NCBI RefSeq assembly: GCF_007786475.1
Contig: NZ_VNJJ01000004.1
Location: 313,058 to 377,057, forward strand
From: Cohnella terricola
GTDB taxonomy: Bacteria; Bacillota; Bacilli; Paenibacillales; Paenibacillaceae
Direction: 5' to 3'
DNA: 64,000 bases
Shown: one piece after another, positions 23,556 to 32,812 of the stretch
Position numbering within the stretch: the stretch's first letter is position 1
How the letters are laid out: every line of letters begins with the position of its first letter
Notes under the pieces: model-generated
What the model was told of the DNA's origin: nothing
Seen by the model: only the letters and a program-made list of their open reading frames with translations
Database searches by the model: none
Translations under genes and position numbers: made by a program

Positions 23556-24932
23556 ATGCTTAAGCAAACCAAACCTCTCTTGTTGCTCGCAGCCTCTCTG
23601 ATCGCGCTGGCCGGCTGCGGCCAAACGAATACCGACTCGACCCAAAAAGGATCGGATGCGGGCGAAAGTCAGCCATCCGCCGTTGCAAGCGCAAGCCCGA
23701 GCCCGTCGGCAGCCGACGAAGAAAAGCCGGTCGAAATCACGTTCTACTACCCGGTCAACGTAGGCGGTCCGCTTACGAAGGTCATTGACGAGATGGCGAG
23801 CCGCTTCATGGACAGCCATCCGAACATCAAAGTCAACCCCGTCTACACGGGCAACTACGGCGACAATACGGTGAAAATCCAAGCGGGCGTTCAAGCCAAG
23901 CAGCCGCCCGACGTGGCCGTCATGATGTCCACCGAGCTGTACAGCATGCTGGATATGAACGCCATCATTCCTTTGGACGACTTTATCGCACAAGATTCCG
24001 AAATCCAAATGGACGATTTCTATGAGGCGTTCCTGGAGGACACGCAAACCGAAGATAAGACGTACAGCCTGCCGTTCCAGAGAAGCACGATCGTCATGTA
24101 TTACAACAAGGAAATGTTCAAGGACGCGGGACTGGATCCGGAGAAGCCGCCGGCAACCTGGGATGAGCTCGTCTCGTACGCCCAGAAGCTGAACAAAGAT
24201 GGCCATGCCGGACTGGAGATTCCCGGCAACGACGATTCCTACTGGATGTTCCAAATGCTTGCAAGGCAAAACGCGACTGACCCTAAGCAAAATATTATGT
24301 CCTCGGACGGCAAAAAAGCGATGTTCGACACGCCGGAGAACGTTGAGGCGCTGCAATTCTGGCTTGATCTGTCCCGCAAGCATAAAGCGATGCCGGAAGG
24401 CGTTATCGATTGGGCGACCGTGCCGACCGACTTCATCGAAGGCAAAACGGCGATGATGATGCACACGAGCGGCAACCTGACGAACGTGAAGAACAACGCC
24501 AAATTCGAGTTCGGCGTCGCCTTCCCGCCCGCTCGCAAGCAATTCGGATCGCCTACGGGCGGAGGCAACCTGTACATCTTCAAGGATACGTCTCCGGAGA
24601 AGCAGGCCGCAGCCTGGGAATTCGCCAAATACATGACCGCCCCCGAGCAGGCGGCGCAATTTAGCAGTTCGTCCGGATACGTCGGCGTTCGCAAATCGGC
24701 GTACGATACGGAAGCAATGAAGGCATACACCGCTGGCTTCCCGCAAGCTCTCGTCGCCCGTGATCAGCTCCAATACGCGTTCAGAGAGCTGTCGACCCAT
24801 AACCACGGCAAAGTATCGACCGCGATCACGAATCAGATTCAAGCCGCCTTGGCCGGACAGATCGATGCGGCTGGAGCACTCAAGAAGGCGCAGGAAGAAG
24901 CGGATCGGGCACTGGCTCCGTTCAACAAATAA
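23556..24932 (+). CDS. ABC importer solute-binding lipoprotein (UgpB-like)
   Basis: A 458-residue lipoprotein. Signal MLKQTKPLLLLAASLIALAG with lipobox ending in GC (Cys 22), then a Ser/Ala/Pro linker. The mature domain has UgpB-like stretches: IDEMASRFMDSHPNIKVNPV, YTGNYGDNTVKIQAGVQAKQ and SLPFQRSTIVMYYNKEMF. The start is set by AAGGAG 8 bp upstream (an in-frame ATG at 23517 has none). Known relatives bind sn-glycerol 3-phosphate, glycerophosphodiesters or sugars. Two permease genes follow; no ATPase is encoded, so a shared one is needed. Confidence 0.9.
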   Translation: MLKQTKPLLLLAASLIALAGCGQTNTDSTQKGSDAGESQPSAVASASPSPSAADEEKPVEITFYYPVNVGGPLTKVIDEMASRFMDSHPNIKVNPVYTGNYGDNTVKIQAGVQAKQPPDVAVMMSTELYSMLDMNAIIPLDDFIAQDSEIQMDDFYEAFLEDTQTEDKTYSLPFQRSTIVMYYNKEMFKDAGLDPEKPPATWDELVSYAQKLNKDGHAGLEIPGNDDSYWMFQMLARQNATDPKQNIMSSDGKKAMFDTPENVEALQFWLDLSRKHKAMPEGVIDWATVPTDFIEGKTAMMMHTSGNLTNVKNNAKFEFGVAFPPARKQFGSPTGGGNLYIFKDTSPEKQAAAWEFAKYMTAPEQAAQFSSSSGYVGVRKSAYDTEAMKAYTAGFPQALVARDQLQYAFRELSTHNHGKVSTAITNQIQAALAGQIDAAGALKKAQEEADRALAPFNK

Positions 24933-24955
24933 GGATCCTTCAAGCTGCCGATCTT

Positions 24956-25011
24956 GCGTACGGAAAGAGCTACGACAGGTCTCCCCTGTGGCCAAGGCTC
25001 CTTCCGTACGC
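24956..25011 (+). other. Intercistronic stem-loop
   Basis: GCGTACGGAA and TTCCGTACGC (10-bp perfect arms) enclose a second small stem ACAGG/CCTGT. There is no T run. It sits between the binding-protein and permease genes, where such stems commonly stabilise the upstream mRNA so that the binding protein is made in excess (inference). Confidence 0.55.
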
Positions 25012-25061
25012 GGATTTTCCTTGCCGCCACGGGAGTCGTTCAATAGGAAGGAATGAAATAC

Positions 25062-25952
25062 ATGCCTATCGGATGGAGCGAAAAGCTGAAACGCAACGGA
25101 TTCGGGTGGAGCCTCGTTCTGCCCTCGCTTCTGTTTCTGGCTTTGTTTACTTATTACCCGATGTTGAAATCCGTTTGGCTCAGCTTGCACGAGAAAAATC
25201 TGGCCGTCTCCGAGCCGTTGTTCGTCGGCTTCGACAACTACGTCCAACTGCTGAAGGATCCTGTCTTCCGGCAAGTGTTCGGCAACAATATCGTTTTTGC
25301 CGTCGGCACCGTTCCGCTCTCGATCGTCCTGGCTTTCCTGATGGCGTTGTTCGCCGACAAGGCGATCAAGGGACGGGGACTCGCAAGATTGGCATTCTTC
25401 TATCCGAATATGATTCCGATGATCGCCGTGGCGAACATCTGGTTGTTTTTGTATACGCCGCACTTCGGTTTGTTCGCGAAGCTCGCCGCCTGGATAGCCG
25501 ATCAACCCGTGAATCTGCTGGGCAGCCCGGACACGGTCATGGGGGCTTTAGTCTTCATGATGGTGTGGAAGGAAGCCGGCTACTTTATGATCTTCTATTT
25601 GGCCGGCATGCAGCAGATTCCCAAGGACCTGTACGAAGCCGCCGCGGTAAGCGGCCTCGGAACGGCCGCCTCCATCAGACGGATTACCGTTCCGCTCACG
25701 ATGCCGACGACGCTGTTCGTCTCGGTGGTCGCCATTACGAATGCGTTTAAGCTTGTGGACCACCTGTGGATCATGACGAAGGGCGGTCCGAACAATTCGA
25801 GCAATCTGCTGCTTTATTACATTTACGATACGACATTCAATTTTTACGACCAGGGGATGGCCGCCGCGATGACCGTCATCATGATCGTATTGCTGCTGCT
25901 CGTATCCTCCCTGCAGTTTTTGCGGTGGGATCGTAAAATCCATTACGAATAG
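25062..25952 (+). CDS. Sugar/phosphoester ABC permease 1 (UgpA-like)
   Basis: A 296-residue inner-membrane subunit with six hydrophobic segments and the EAA loop LYEAAAVSGLGTAASIRRIT near residue 195. Two starts are possible: ATG 25053 directly touching GGAAGGA, or ATG 25062 (MPIGWSEKLK) with suitable spacing; the latter is chosen. It lies between the lipoprotein gene and the second permease (12 bp gap). Confidence 0.9.
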   Translation: MPIGWSEKLKRNGFGWSLVLPSLLFLALFTYYPMLKSVWLSLHEKNLAVSEPLFVGFDNYVQLLKDPVFRQVFGNNIVFAVGTVPLSIVLAFLMALFADKAIKGRGLARLAFFYPNMIPMIAVANIWLFLYTPHFGLFAKLAAWIADQPVNLLGSPDTVMGALVFMMVWKEAGYFMIFYLAGMQQIPKDLYEAAAVSGLGTAASIRRITVPLTMPTTLFVSVVAITNAFKLVDHLWIMTKGGPNNSSNLLLYYIYDTTFNFYDQGMAAAMTVIMIVLLLLVSSLQFLRWDRKIHYE

Positions 25953-25964
25953 GACGGGCCTTCT

Positions 25965-26870
25965 ATGGATAAACCGATCAAGATGCCCTTGCTGCTCAAT
26001 CGAAACGCTCGCAAAAGCGGTGAAGACCGCCTCGTTTCCAGCAAAGCACGAGCAAAGCGAAGGGCGCAACAAGCTTTCTGGCACGGTATTGGCTTCGGCT
26101 TCGCCGCGCTGTGGATCATTCCGATCCTGTGGGTCGCCAGAACGGCATTTATGCCGAAGGAAGCCGGGATTTCCTCCACCTGGTCGTGGGCCTGGACGTT
26201 CGACAACCTCGTTCGGGTATGGCATGCCGCGCCGTTCGGACAGTTTCTATGGAACACGGTGATCGTATGCGGCGGTGTCCTTGCGGTTCAGCTCGTCACG
26301 CTCACGCTCGCGGCTTACGCCTTCGCGCGAGTGCGCTTTGCCGGCCGCGATCTCGTGTTTTTGCTGTTTCTGCTCCAGATCATGATTCCGCCCGACATTC
26401 TGATCTTCTCCAATTATCAGGTGCTGAGCGAATTCGGACTGCTGAACACGAAGGTAGGCATCATGCTGCCGTATTTCGCTTCCGCTTTCGGCGTATTTCT
26501 GCTCAGACAAGCGTTCAAGCAATTGCCCTACGAATTGGAGGAGGCCGCTCTTGTGGAGGGGGCTTCGAGATTGCGCATATTGTCCCGAATCTACGTACCG
26601 CTGTCCCGCCCGATCTACGTTTCGTTCGCGATCGTGTCCGTCAGCTTTCACTGGAACGACTTTTTGTGGCCGCTTATTGTGACCAACTCCGTGGACAACC
26701 GGCTCCTGACCGTAGGACTGGCGATGTTCGCCAAGTCTACCGAATCGGGGGCGCAATGGACGGACGTAAGCGCGGCCACGCTCATCGTTTCTGCGCCGCT
26801 CATGATCGGATTTTTGCTGTTCCAACGCAAAGTCATCGGAAGCTTCATGCATTCCGGAATTAAAGGATAA
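25965..26870 (+). CDS. Sugar/phosphoester ABC permease 2 (UgpE-like)
   Basis: A 301-residue permease with six hydrophobic segments after a basic cytoplasmic tail. The EAA loop reads LEEAALVEGASRLRILSRIY. It is the second channel subunit and follows the first by 12 bp. The next gene, a metallophosphoesterase, starts 12 bp after its stop, which ties uptake to intracellular hydrolysis. Confidence 0.9.
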   Translation: MDKPIKMPLLLNRNARKSGEDRLVSSKARAKRRAQQAFWHGIGFGFAALWIIPILWVARTAFMPKEAGISSTWSWAWTFDNLVRVWHAAPFGQFLWNTVIVCGGVLAVQLVTLTLAAYAFARVRFAGRDLVFLLFLLQIMIPPDILIFSNYQVLSEFGLLNTKVGIMLPYFASAFGVFLLRQAFKQLPYELEEAALVEGASRLRILSRIYVPLSRPIYVSFAIVSVSFHWNDFLWPLIVTNSVDNRLLTVGLAMFAKSTESGAQWTDVSAATLIVSAPLMIGFLLFQRKVIGSFMHSGIKG

Positions 26871-26882
26871 GGAGCCGAACAG

Positions 26883-27743
26883 ATGAAGCTGGCTATCATC
26901 GGAGATTTGCACTACCCGGACGAACTGCTCAGCCAAGCACAGTCGACGAAGGAGGCCCGCGACGCGTTCTACTCGTACTTCTTAGACCGCTTTCTGTCTA
27001 TCGAAGCCGATTATTATATCTCTATCGGAGATTTGGCGCACTTGGGAGAGTTTAGCGAGTTCAAATACGTTTTAAACCAACTTCAAGATCGGCAACTGCA
27101 GGACCGTTTCCTGCACGCGCTAGGCAACCATGACACCTTCACCTATTCAAAAACGGACATTTTGACTCTGACGAGGCAACCGAGATTTACCCTCATTGAA
27201 CAACCCGACGCGTTTCTCCTCGTTCTCGATACCGCCCGCGAAATCCGGGAAGATTGGAGCGGAACGATGGACGACGAGCAGCTCGTTTGGCTTAGCGAGC
27301 AATTGGACCGCCCGGCGAACAAGCCCCTGCTTGTATTCGCCCATCACCCGCCGCACGGAACGACGGCCCGCTCGACCGAGACGATGATGTCGCTCGATCC
27401 CACTCTGGACATCTGGCCGATTCTGAAGCGGTGGAAAGGATTCGGCTTTTATTTTAACGGTCACAATCATGTGCATTCGATCGTTCGGCGGGAGCAGTGG
27501 CACTTTATCCAGACGGCGGCCGTGCCCGATGCGCCGGCGGTCCGGGTCGTCTGCGTCGAGGACGGCGAACTCCGGATGGAAACGATAGATTTGTCCAATA
27601 CGGAAACGACGGAATGGGCTTCCCTCTTCACGGCCGATATGTACGATTACGAGATCCTCCCCGAAGCGAACGGCGATTCGACTTCCGCCAGCCTTCGTGT
27701 CGAACTGGGGCAGCCAACAGAAAAGGACGGGGATGCCGAGTGA
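26883..27743 (+). CDS. Calcineurin-like metallophosphoesterase (class III phosphodiesterase type)
   Basis: A 286-residue cytoplasmic binuclear-metal phosphoesterase. All ligands are seen in order: D-x-H in IIGDLHYPDE (residues 8 and 10), GD in ISIGDLAHLGE, GNHD in LGNHDTF, H in VFAHHPPHG, and GHxH in FNGHNHVHS. This pattern matches the Icc/CpdA/GpdQ class that hydrolyses cyclic nucleotides or glycerophosphodiesters (known). There is no signal peptide. It lies in an importer operon, so its substrate is probably what the importer brings in. Its stop overlaps the next start (GTGA). Confidence 0.85.
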   Translation: MKLAIIGDLHYPDELLSQAQSTKEARDAFYSYFLDRFLSIEADYYISIGDLAHLGEFSEFKYVLNQLQDRQLQDRFLHALGNHDTFTYSKTDILTLTRQPRFTLIEQPDAFLLVLDTAREIREDWSGTMDDEQLVWLSEQLDRPANKPLLVFAHHPPHGTTARSTETMMSLDPTLDIWPILKRWKGFGFYFNGHNHVHSIVRREQWHFIQTAAVPDAPAVRVVCVEDGELRMETIDLSNTETTEWASLFTADMYDYEILPEANGDSTSASLRVELGQPTEKDGDAE

Positions 27744-28945
27744 ATCGCCGACAAGTACGATTAGCGATCGTAGGGGGCAATCGGGGAGCTAGCTTTACGA
27801 ACGCTCTTTATTCCTTAGCGGATCGGATTCATCTAACCGCCACCTGCGACTTGAACGAGCTGGTGCTCCATCAATGGAAAGAACGGTTTCCCGAAATTCG
27901 GACGTATCGGGATTACCGGGAGATGCTGCAGGATCCGTCCATCGACGCGGTGTTCCTGTTGAGCCCGATGCATCTTCATGCCCGACAAGCCATCGAGGCT
28001 CTTAAGGCTGGCAAGCATGTGCTGAGCGAGGTCATCGCCGCCCAGACGGCGGAGGAAGCCTGGGAGCTGGTCGAGACGGTCGAGCAGACCGGATTGAAAT
28101 ATATGATGTCGGAAAATTATTGCTTCTCGCGTTCCAACCTGACAATCAAGCATATGGCCGATCGCGGACTGTTCGGGGAAATCACCTATCTGGAAGGCGG
28201 ATATATTCACGATCTCCGGCATCTGATCCACCATCCCGACGGGTCTCTGACCTGGAGAGGACAGCTGCATCAGCAATACAACGGGGTTAATTATCCGACC
28301 CATTCGATCGGCCCGATCGCGCAGTGGATCAAGGTGAACAAACCGGATGGAGACCGGCTGGACAGTGTCTCCTCCTTCGTATCGAACTCGCGCTCCCTTC
28401 AGCACTATTTCACGGAGCATTATGGCAAGGACCATCCAGCGGCGAGAAACGGATTTTGGCGCCAAGGCGACAGCGCGGTTGCGATCATACAGACCGGTAA
28501 AGGCGTGCTCATCGAATTGCGCATCGATTGGACCTCCGTCAGACCGCATAACAAAACACATTATCTGCTGCAGGGAACCGAGGGCGCTTTTATTTCTGCC
28601 CGTCACCCTCTGGAAGATGATCTGATCTGGTTCAATAACCGCTCCCCCAAAAATGAAGAGGACGGCTCGGACATGTGGGAGCCATTGCGCAATTACCAGC
28701 CCCAGCACGACCATCCGACCTGGCAGCGATGGGGCAAGTATGCGGAAGGTACGAAACACGGCGGCGGCGACTTTCTCGTATTGGAAGAGTTCATTTCGGC
28801 CATTCAGGAAGACCGCGCTCCCTCGGTGGACGTCTACGATGCCGCCACCTGGAGCTCGGTGTTCTTCCTTTCCATGGAGTCCGTGCGGGCAGGCGGCAAA
28901 GCCGTCTCCTTCCCTGATTTCAAGGCGAAAGCGGGGCAGCGCTAG
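27740..28945 (+). CDS. Gfo/Idh/MocA-family protein, GH109-like
   Basis: A 401-residue NAD(P)-binding protein. Rossmann start VRLAIVGGNRGASF. The usual catalytic EKP motif of dehydrogenases is replaced by HVLSEVIAAQ, which lacks the Lys. MMSENYCF, FGEITYLEGGYIHDL and GVNYPTHSIGPIAQWI resemble the conserved blocks of family GH109, whose members use bound NAD+ to hydrolyse glycosides such as alpha-N-acetylgalactosaminides. So glycosidase chemistry is more likely than plain dehydrogenation (inference from motif memory). The GTG start at 27740 overlaps the previous stop and gives the exact Rossmann N-terminus. Confidence 0.75.
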   Translation: MNRRQVRLAIVGGNRGASFTNALYSLADRIHLTATCDLNELVLHQWKERFPEIRTYRDYREMLQDPSIDAVFLLSPMHLHARQAIEALKAGKHVLSEVIAAQTAEEAWELVETVEQTGLKYMMSENYCFSRSNLTIKHMADRGLFGEITYLEGGYIHDLRHLIHHPDGSLTWRGQLHQQYNGVNYPTHSIGPIAQWIKVNKPDGDRLDSVSSFVSNSRSLQHYFTEHYGKDHPAARNGFWRQGDSAVAIIQTGKGVLIELRIDWTSVRPHNKTHYLLQGTEGAFISARHPLEDDLIWFNNRSPKNEEDGSDMWEPLRNYQPQHDHPTWQRWGKYAEGTKHGGGDFLVLEEFISAIQEDRAPSVDVYDAATWSSVFFLSMESVRAGGKAVSFPDFKAKAGQR

Positions 28946-29473
28946 ATGAGCCAGCCTCTCTCCAAGCTGATCATGAGGAAACAATCGCTGGACGATCTGC
29001 CCGCCTTTCACTGCCCCACCGGCTTTCGGCTGCGTCCTTTTTTGCCCGGAGACGAACGCAATTGGGAAGAGCTCATTCGCCATTCCTTTATCCGGGAAGT
29101 GAAATTCTCCCATAAGATCGGAGATTGCGTGCCGTTCTATGCCGATCGCTTGCTGTTCATCTGCAAAGGGAATATCCCCGTAGCTACCGCAACCGCTTGG
29201 GAGACCGCCGAGCGGGAAATCGACAGCTGGTTTTTGCATATGGTAGGCGTGCATCCCGACTATTCGGGCAGAGGACTCGGCTTCGCGGCCAGCCTTGCGG
29301 CCTTGCACAAGATGAAGGAGTGCGGGGGACGCACAGCGTTTCTGGAAACCGACGATTTCAGGCTGCCGGCCATTCGCATCTACCTCAAATTAGGTTTCGA
29401 ACCGGTCTATCGGGACGAGAGCCATCCAGAGAGATGGGCAAAGCTGCTGGCACTTACAGACTATCCCCTTTGA
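28946..29473 (+). CDS. GNAT-family N-acetyltransferase
   Basis: A 175-residue acetyltransferase. The acetyl-CoA motif A is seen as VGVHPDYSGRGLGFAASLAAL near residues 100-120 (R/Q-x-x-G-x-G/A type), and the end reads FRLPAIRIYLKLGFEPVYRDE (motif B). The ATG directly follows the stop of the previous gene with no gap, so translation is coupled. Substrate unknown; in this operon it may acetylate an amino sugar or detoxify an analogue (inference). Confidence 0.88.
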   Translation: MSQPLSKLIMRKQSLDDLPAFHCPTGFRLRPFLPGDERNWEELIRHSFIREVKFSHKIGDCVPFYADRLLFICKGNIPVATATAWETAEREIDSWFLHMVGVHPDYSGRGLGFAASLAALHKMKECGGRTAFLETDDFRLPAIRIYLKLGFEPVYRDESHPERWAKLLALTDYPL

Positions 29474-29543
29474 ACCGCGCCCGCCAACTTCGTTATAATA
29501 GGATATATAACGAAATCGCACCGCAGTAGGAGGAACTCTCAGT

Positions 29544-31133
29544 TTGAATTCGCCAAAATCAGTCACCGTCACATTATTGGAAACCAGCGATACGCACGGC
29601 CATATTTACCCGACGGATTACCGCGGTCCCGGAGACAAGCCGCTTGGATTGGCCAAACTGTCTTCGATCATTCGCAAGGAAAGGGAAACGAATCCGTCTC
29701 TCCTTCTGCTGGACAACGGAGATCTTCTGCAAGGCACGCCTTTTATGTACAACTATGCGAAATTCGACGGCCGCAGCGTTCATCCCGCCGCACGGGCGCT
29801 GAACGCGCTTCGATACGACGCAGTCGTCTTCGGCAACCATGAATTCAATTACGGACAGGATTTGCTGAAGCGGGCTATCGAAGCTTCCCCATGCCCTTGG
29901 CTGTCGGCCAATATCGTCAACGAAACCGACGGACAATCGGCTTTCGGGCAGCCTTACCAAATCTTCGAGATGGCCGAAGGCGTCCGAATTGCCGTACTCG
30001 GCGTGACGACGCACTATATCCCGAACTGGGAAGAGCCGGCTCACATTCAAGGACTGTCGTTCGAAGACGCGCTGGAAACCGCCCGGCGCTGGATCGCGCA
30101 CATTCGCGACACGGAACGTCCCGATGCGGTCGTCGTCTGCTACCACGGGGGCTTCGAGCGTGATCCGGCCACTGGCGAAGCAACCGAGCCGCTCACAGGT
30201 GAAAACCAGGGCTACGAGATGTGCATGAAGCTCGAAGGCATGGACGTCCTGCTGACCGGGCACCAGCACCGGCTGTTGGCCGGTCAGTTGAACGGCGTCG
30301 CGTTCGCGCAGCCCGGATTCGCCGGCCAGGCAATCGCCAAAGTTCAGCTTGAGTTCGAGCGGACGGCGGATGGAGGCTGGTATCTCCAAGGCAAGACGGC
30401 GGATTTGATCCATGTTGACGATTCGACGGCTGCGGACGAAGAACTGCTCGCCATGTTCGCCGAAGATGAGAAGAAAACGCAGATCTGGCTGGACCAACCG
30501 ATCGGCGCAGCCGAGGGCGACATGACGATCGCCGATCCGTTCGCGGCGCGGCAAGCCGATCACGCGTTCACGGAGTTCGTCAACCGGGTGCAGATGGAAG
30601 TGACCGGCGCGGACATCTCGTGCGCGGCCATATTCACGAACGAAGCCAGAGGGTTTAAGGAACGGATTACGATGCGCGACGTCGTATCCAACTATATTTA
30701 CCCGAACACGCTCAAAGTCATTCGCCTGTCCGGCCGCGACATCCGGGAAGCGCTCGAACAGAACGCCCGCTATTTTGCGCCGGACGAACGAACAGGCGAT
30801 TTGCAAGTGTCCCCCGCTTATTTGGAGCCGAAGCCGCAGCATTTTAATTACGATATGTGGGAAGGCATCGAATACGAATTGGATATTTCAAAACCGGAGG
30901 GGCAACGGGTGACCAAGCTGGAGCGGAACGGCTCTCCCTTGGATCCCGACGCAACGTACGAGGTCGTCATGAACAGCTATCGCGCGGGAGGCGGAGGCAA
31001 CTTCGACATGATCAAGGACAAGCCGGTCGCGAGAGAGATTCCGACGGACATGACCGAGATTCTGGCCGATTACATCATGAAGCGCGGAACGATTCATGCC
31101 GCCTGCGATCATAACTGGAAAGTCGTATATTAA
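29544..31133 (+). CDS. Cytosolic 5'-nucleotidase/UshA-type metallophosphatase (YunD-like)
   Basis: A 529-residue two-domain enzyme. Metallophosphatase domain: TSDTHGHIYP, LLDNGDLLQGTPF, VVFGNHEFNYG, VVCYHGGFER, LLTGHQHRLL. C-terminal 5'-nucleotidase domain: VVSNYIYPNTLKVIRLSGRD (adenine-stacking region) and NSYRAGGGGNF. No signal peptide, unlike UshA, so it acts in the cytoplasm. TTG start with AGGAGG 10 bp upstream. It is 70 bp after the GNAT gene and probably the last member of the operon. Confidence 0.88.
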   Translation: MNSPKSVTVTLLETSDTHGHIYPTDYRGPGDKPLGLAKLSSIIRKERETNPSLLLLDNGDLLQGTPFMYNYAKFDGRSVHPAARALNALRYDAVVFGNHEFNYGQDLLKRAIEASPCPWLSANIVNETDGQSAFGQPYQIFEMAEGVRIAVLGVTTHYIPNWEEPAHIQGLSFEDALETARRWIAHIRDTERPDAVVVCYHGGFERDPATGEATEPLTGENQGYEMCMKLEGMDVLLTGHQHRLLAGQLNGVAFAQPGFAGQAIAKVQLEFERTADGGWYLQGKTADLIHVDDSTAADEELLAMFAEDEKKTQIWLDQPIGAAEGDMTIADPFAARQADHAFTEFVNRVQMEVTGADISCAAIFTNEARGFKERITMRDVVSNYIYPNTLKVIRLSGRDIREALEQNARYFAPDERTGDLQVSPAYLEPKPQHFNYDMWEGIEYELDISKPEGQRVTKLERNGSPLDPDATYEVVMNSYRAGGGGNFDMIKDKPVAREIPTDMTEILADYIMKRGTIHAACDHNWKVVY

Positions 31134-31139
31134 AAAGGG

Positions 31140-31176
31140 AAAGGCGCAACGTCGCGAGCGACGTTTGCGCCTTTTT
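31140..31176. terminator. Terminator between phosphatase gene and phn operon
   Basis: AAAGGCGCAA-CGTCG / CGACG-TTTGCGCCTTT with CGAG loop and a T run on the plus strand. It serves the convergent operons on both sides and overlaps the last phnE stop codon. Confidence 0.88.
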
Positions 31177-31981
31177 ATCCTTTGATCAATTTCGCGCGGA
31201 TTTTGTTGGAGATCAGCTCGATGATCAGGATGAGGACGACCAATCCGATCAGGAGCGATCCGACTTGATTCCATTTGTAGCCGTTCATGGCGAATATGAG
31301 CGGCGCGCCTATGCCGCCTGCGCCAACGAGACCTAGAATCGACGCTTCGCGCATATTCATATCGAACCGGTAGATCGTCACCGACATGAAGATCGACATC
31401 AATTGCGGCACAATCCCGAATCGGATTTTCTCGAAAGTCGTACAGCCGATCGAGGTCATCGATTCCAGAACCTTCGTATCCAGCTCTTCGATCGCATCCA
31501 CGTACAGCTTAGAGAGCATCCCGATCGAGGTCAATCCGACAGTGAGCACCCCTGCGAACGGTCCCGGTCCCGAGACGCGGATAAACATTAGACCGTACAC
31601 GAGAGCCGGGATCGTCCGGATGACGATGAGCAGCAGCCTCGTCAGCCAGGAAACCGGTTTGGGCACGATGTTGGAAGCCGCGAGAAAAGCGAACGGAACG
31701 GATAAAATTGCTCCGACGACCGTCCCGAGGAAAGCGATGGCGAGGGTCTGCACGAGCAAATACAGAACGCTTTGTTTAGACACGTTAAGCAGCAGATCCA
31801 GATCCGGATGGATGATCCCGTTCATAATGTTCTGCGCGATCTTTAATCCGCTTTGGTTCACGTCTTTGAAGCTGACGACGGACAGCGACCATAGGAAAAG
31901 AAGGAGAACGATGGCCGTAACGATCAGAACGTAACTGCGGTTGCGCGGTGAAGCAAGTAGCTGCTTCTCTATAGTCGACAT
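31175..31981 (-). CDS. phnE: Phosphonate ABC transporter permease PhnE (second copy)
   Basis: A 268-residue permease with about six hydrophobic segments, PhnE signature SVPFAFLAASNIV after helix 2, and the cytoplasmic loop ESMTSIGCTTFEKIRFGIVP. The ending GAGGIGAPLIFAMNGYKWNQ is typical. It follows the first PhnE by 15 bp. The two are partners in one channel. Confidence 0.93.
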   Translation of the reverse strand: MSTIEKQLLASPRNRSYVLIVTAIVLLLFLWSLSVVSFKDVNQSGLKIAQNIMNGIIHPDLDLLLNVSKQSVLYLLVQTLAIAFLGTVVGAILSVPFAFLAASNIVPKPVSWLTRLLLIVIRTIPALVYGLMFIRVSGPGPFAGVLTVGLTSIGMLSKLYVDAIEELDTKVLESMTSIGCTTFEKIRFGIVPQLMSIFMSVTIYRFDMNMREASILGLVGAGGIGAPLIFAMNGYKWNQVGSLLIGLVVLILIIELISNKIRAKLIKG

Positions 31982-31996
31982 AGGACAAACTTCTCC

Positions 31997-32812
31997 TTAA
32001 ATTAGCTTTTTTCTGAAATGCTCGCTGACCCACTCGATCAAATATACGGTAACGACAAGCGCCAAGATGATCATCCCCAAGTTCGAATAATCGCGCCAGC
32101 CGAGATTTTCGTTGATGAGAAGTCCGATTCCGCCTGCGCCAACGTAACCCAAAATCGCCGCATAACGAACGTTCCCTTCGAAGCAAAACAGGGACGTGGA
32201 CAAAAAGCCCGGAAGAACCTGAGGCAGTACCGCGTAACGAAATGCTTGAATCCGAGTCATGCCGATTGATTCCATCGCCTCGAACGGCCCCATATCGACG
32301 TTCTCGATTTGTTCGTACAATAATTTCCCGACATAGGAAATCGTAAAGAGCAAAATGGCAACGACACCCGCCGTAGGTCCCAATCCGAAAACAAAAGTCG
32401 CGATCAGAGCGGTCACCAGCGTCGGCAGCGTTCTAAGCAAACTGAGGATGACCTTAAATACGGTCACGACGACTTGATTGCGAATGATATTCGCGGAAGC
32501 CATCACCGCGAACGGAACCGAAAGCAGCGCTCCAATCATCGAGCCGACCAAAGACATCTGGAGAGTCGCCACAAGCGCCCGCCACAGGCTGGAGAAATAA
32601 CTCCATTTCGGAGGAATCATATCGCCAATAATGACGAAAAATTGATCGATCCGTCTAAAAAGAAGCTTTATATCAAAGCCCGTCATATTCACGGACCAAA
32701 CGATCGCAATCACCATTAGAAGCAGAATGAGCGGTGTCCGGCTTCTTTTTTCAAGCACGACTTTGCCACTCGGCAAAACCACTTGTTTTGGAGGGAAAAT
32801 TTTATCATACAT
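31997..32812 (-). CDS. phnE: Phosphonate ABC transporter permease PhnE (first copy)
   Basis: A 271-residue permease, with SVPFAVMASANIIRNQ, the loop EAMESIGMTRIQAFRYAVLP and GYVGAGGIGLLINENLGWRD. It overlaps the ATPase stop by 8 bp, so it is translationally coupled. It has a longer basic N-terminus than the second copy (PSGKVVLEKRSRTP). Confidence 0.93.
   Translation of the reverse strand: MYDKIFPPKQVVLPSGKVVLEKRSRTPLILLLMVIAIVWSVNMTGFDIKLLFRRIDQFFVIIGDMIPPKWSYFSSLWRALVATLQMSLVGSMIGALLSVPFAVMASANIIRNQVVVTVFKVILSLLRTLPTLVTALIATFVFGLGPTAGVVAILLFTISYVGKLLYEQIENVDMGPFEAMESIGMTRIQAFRYAVLPQVLPGFLSTSLFCFEGNVRYAAILGYVGAGGIGLLINENLGWRDYSNLGMIILALVVTVYLIEWVSEHFRKKLI

Noticed and set aside
23547..25505. 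A 652-codon frame antisense to the UgpB-like and permease genes
   Set aside because: Shadow of a GC-rich coding strand: rich in Arg/His/Gln without domains, no ribosome site, and the plus strand encodes two clear transporter proteins.
27833..29308. A 491-codon minus-strand frame
   Set aside because: Antisense shadow of the GH109-like and GNAT genes, with no motif or start signal.
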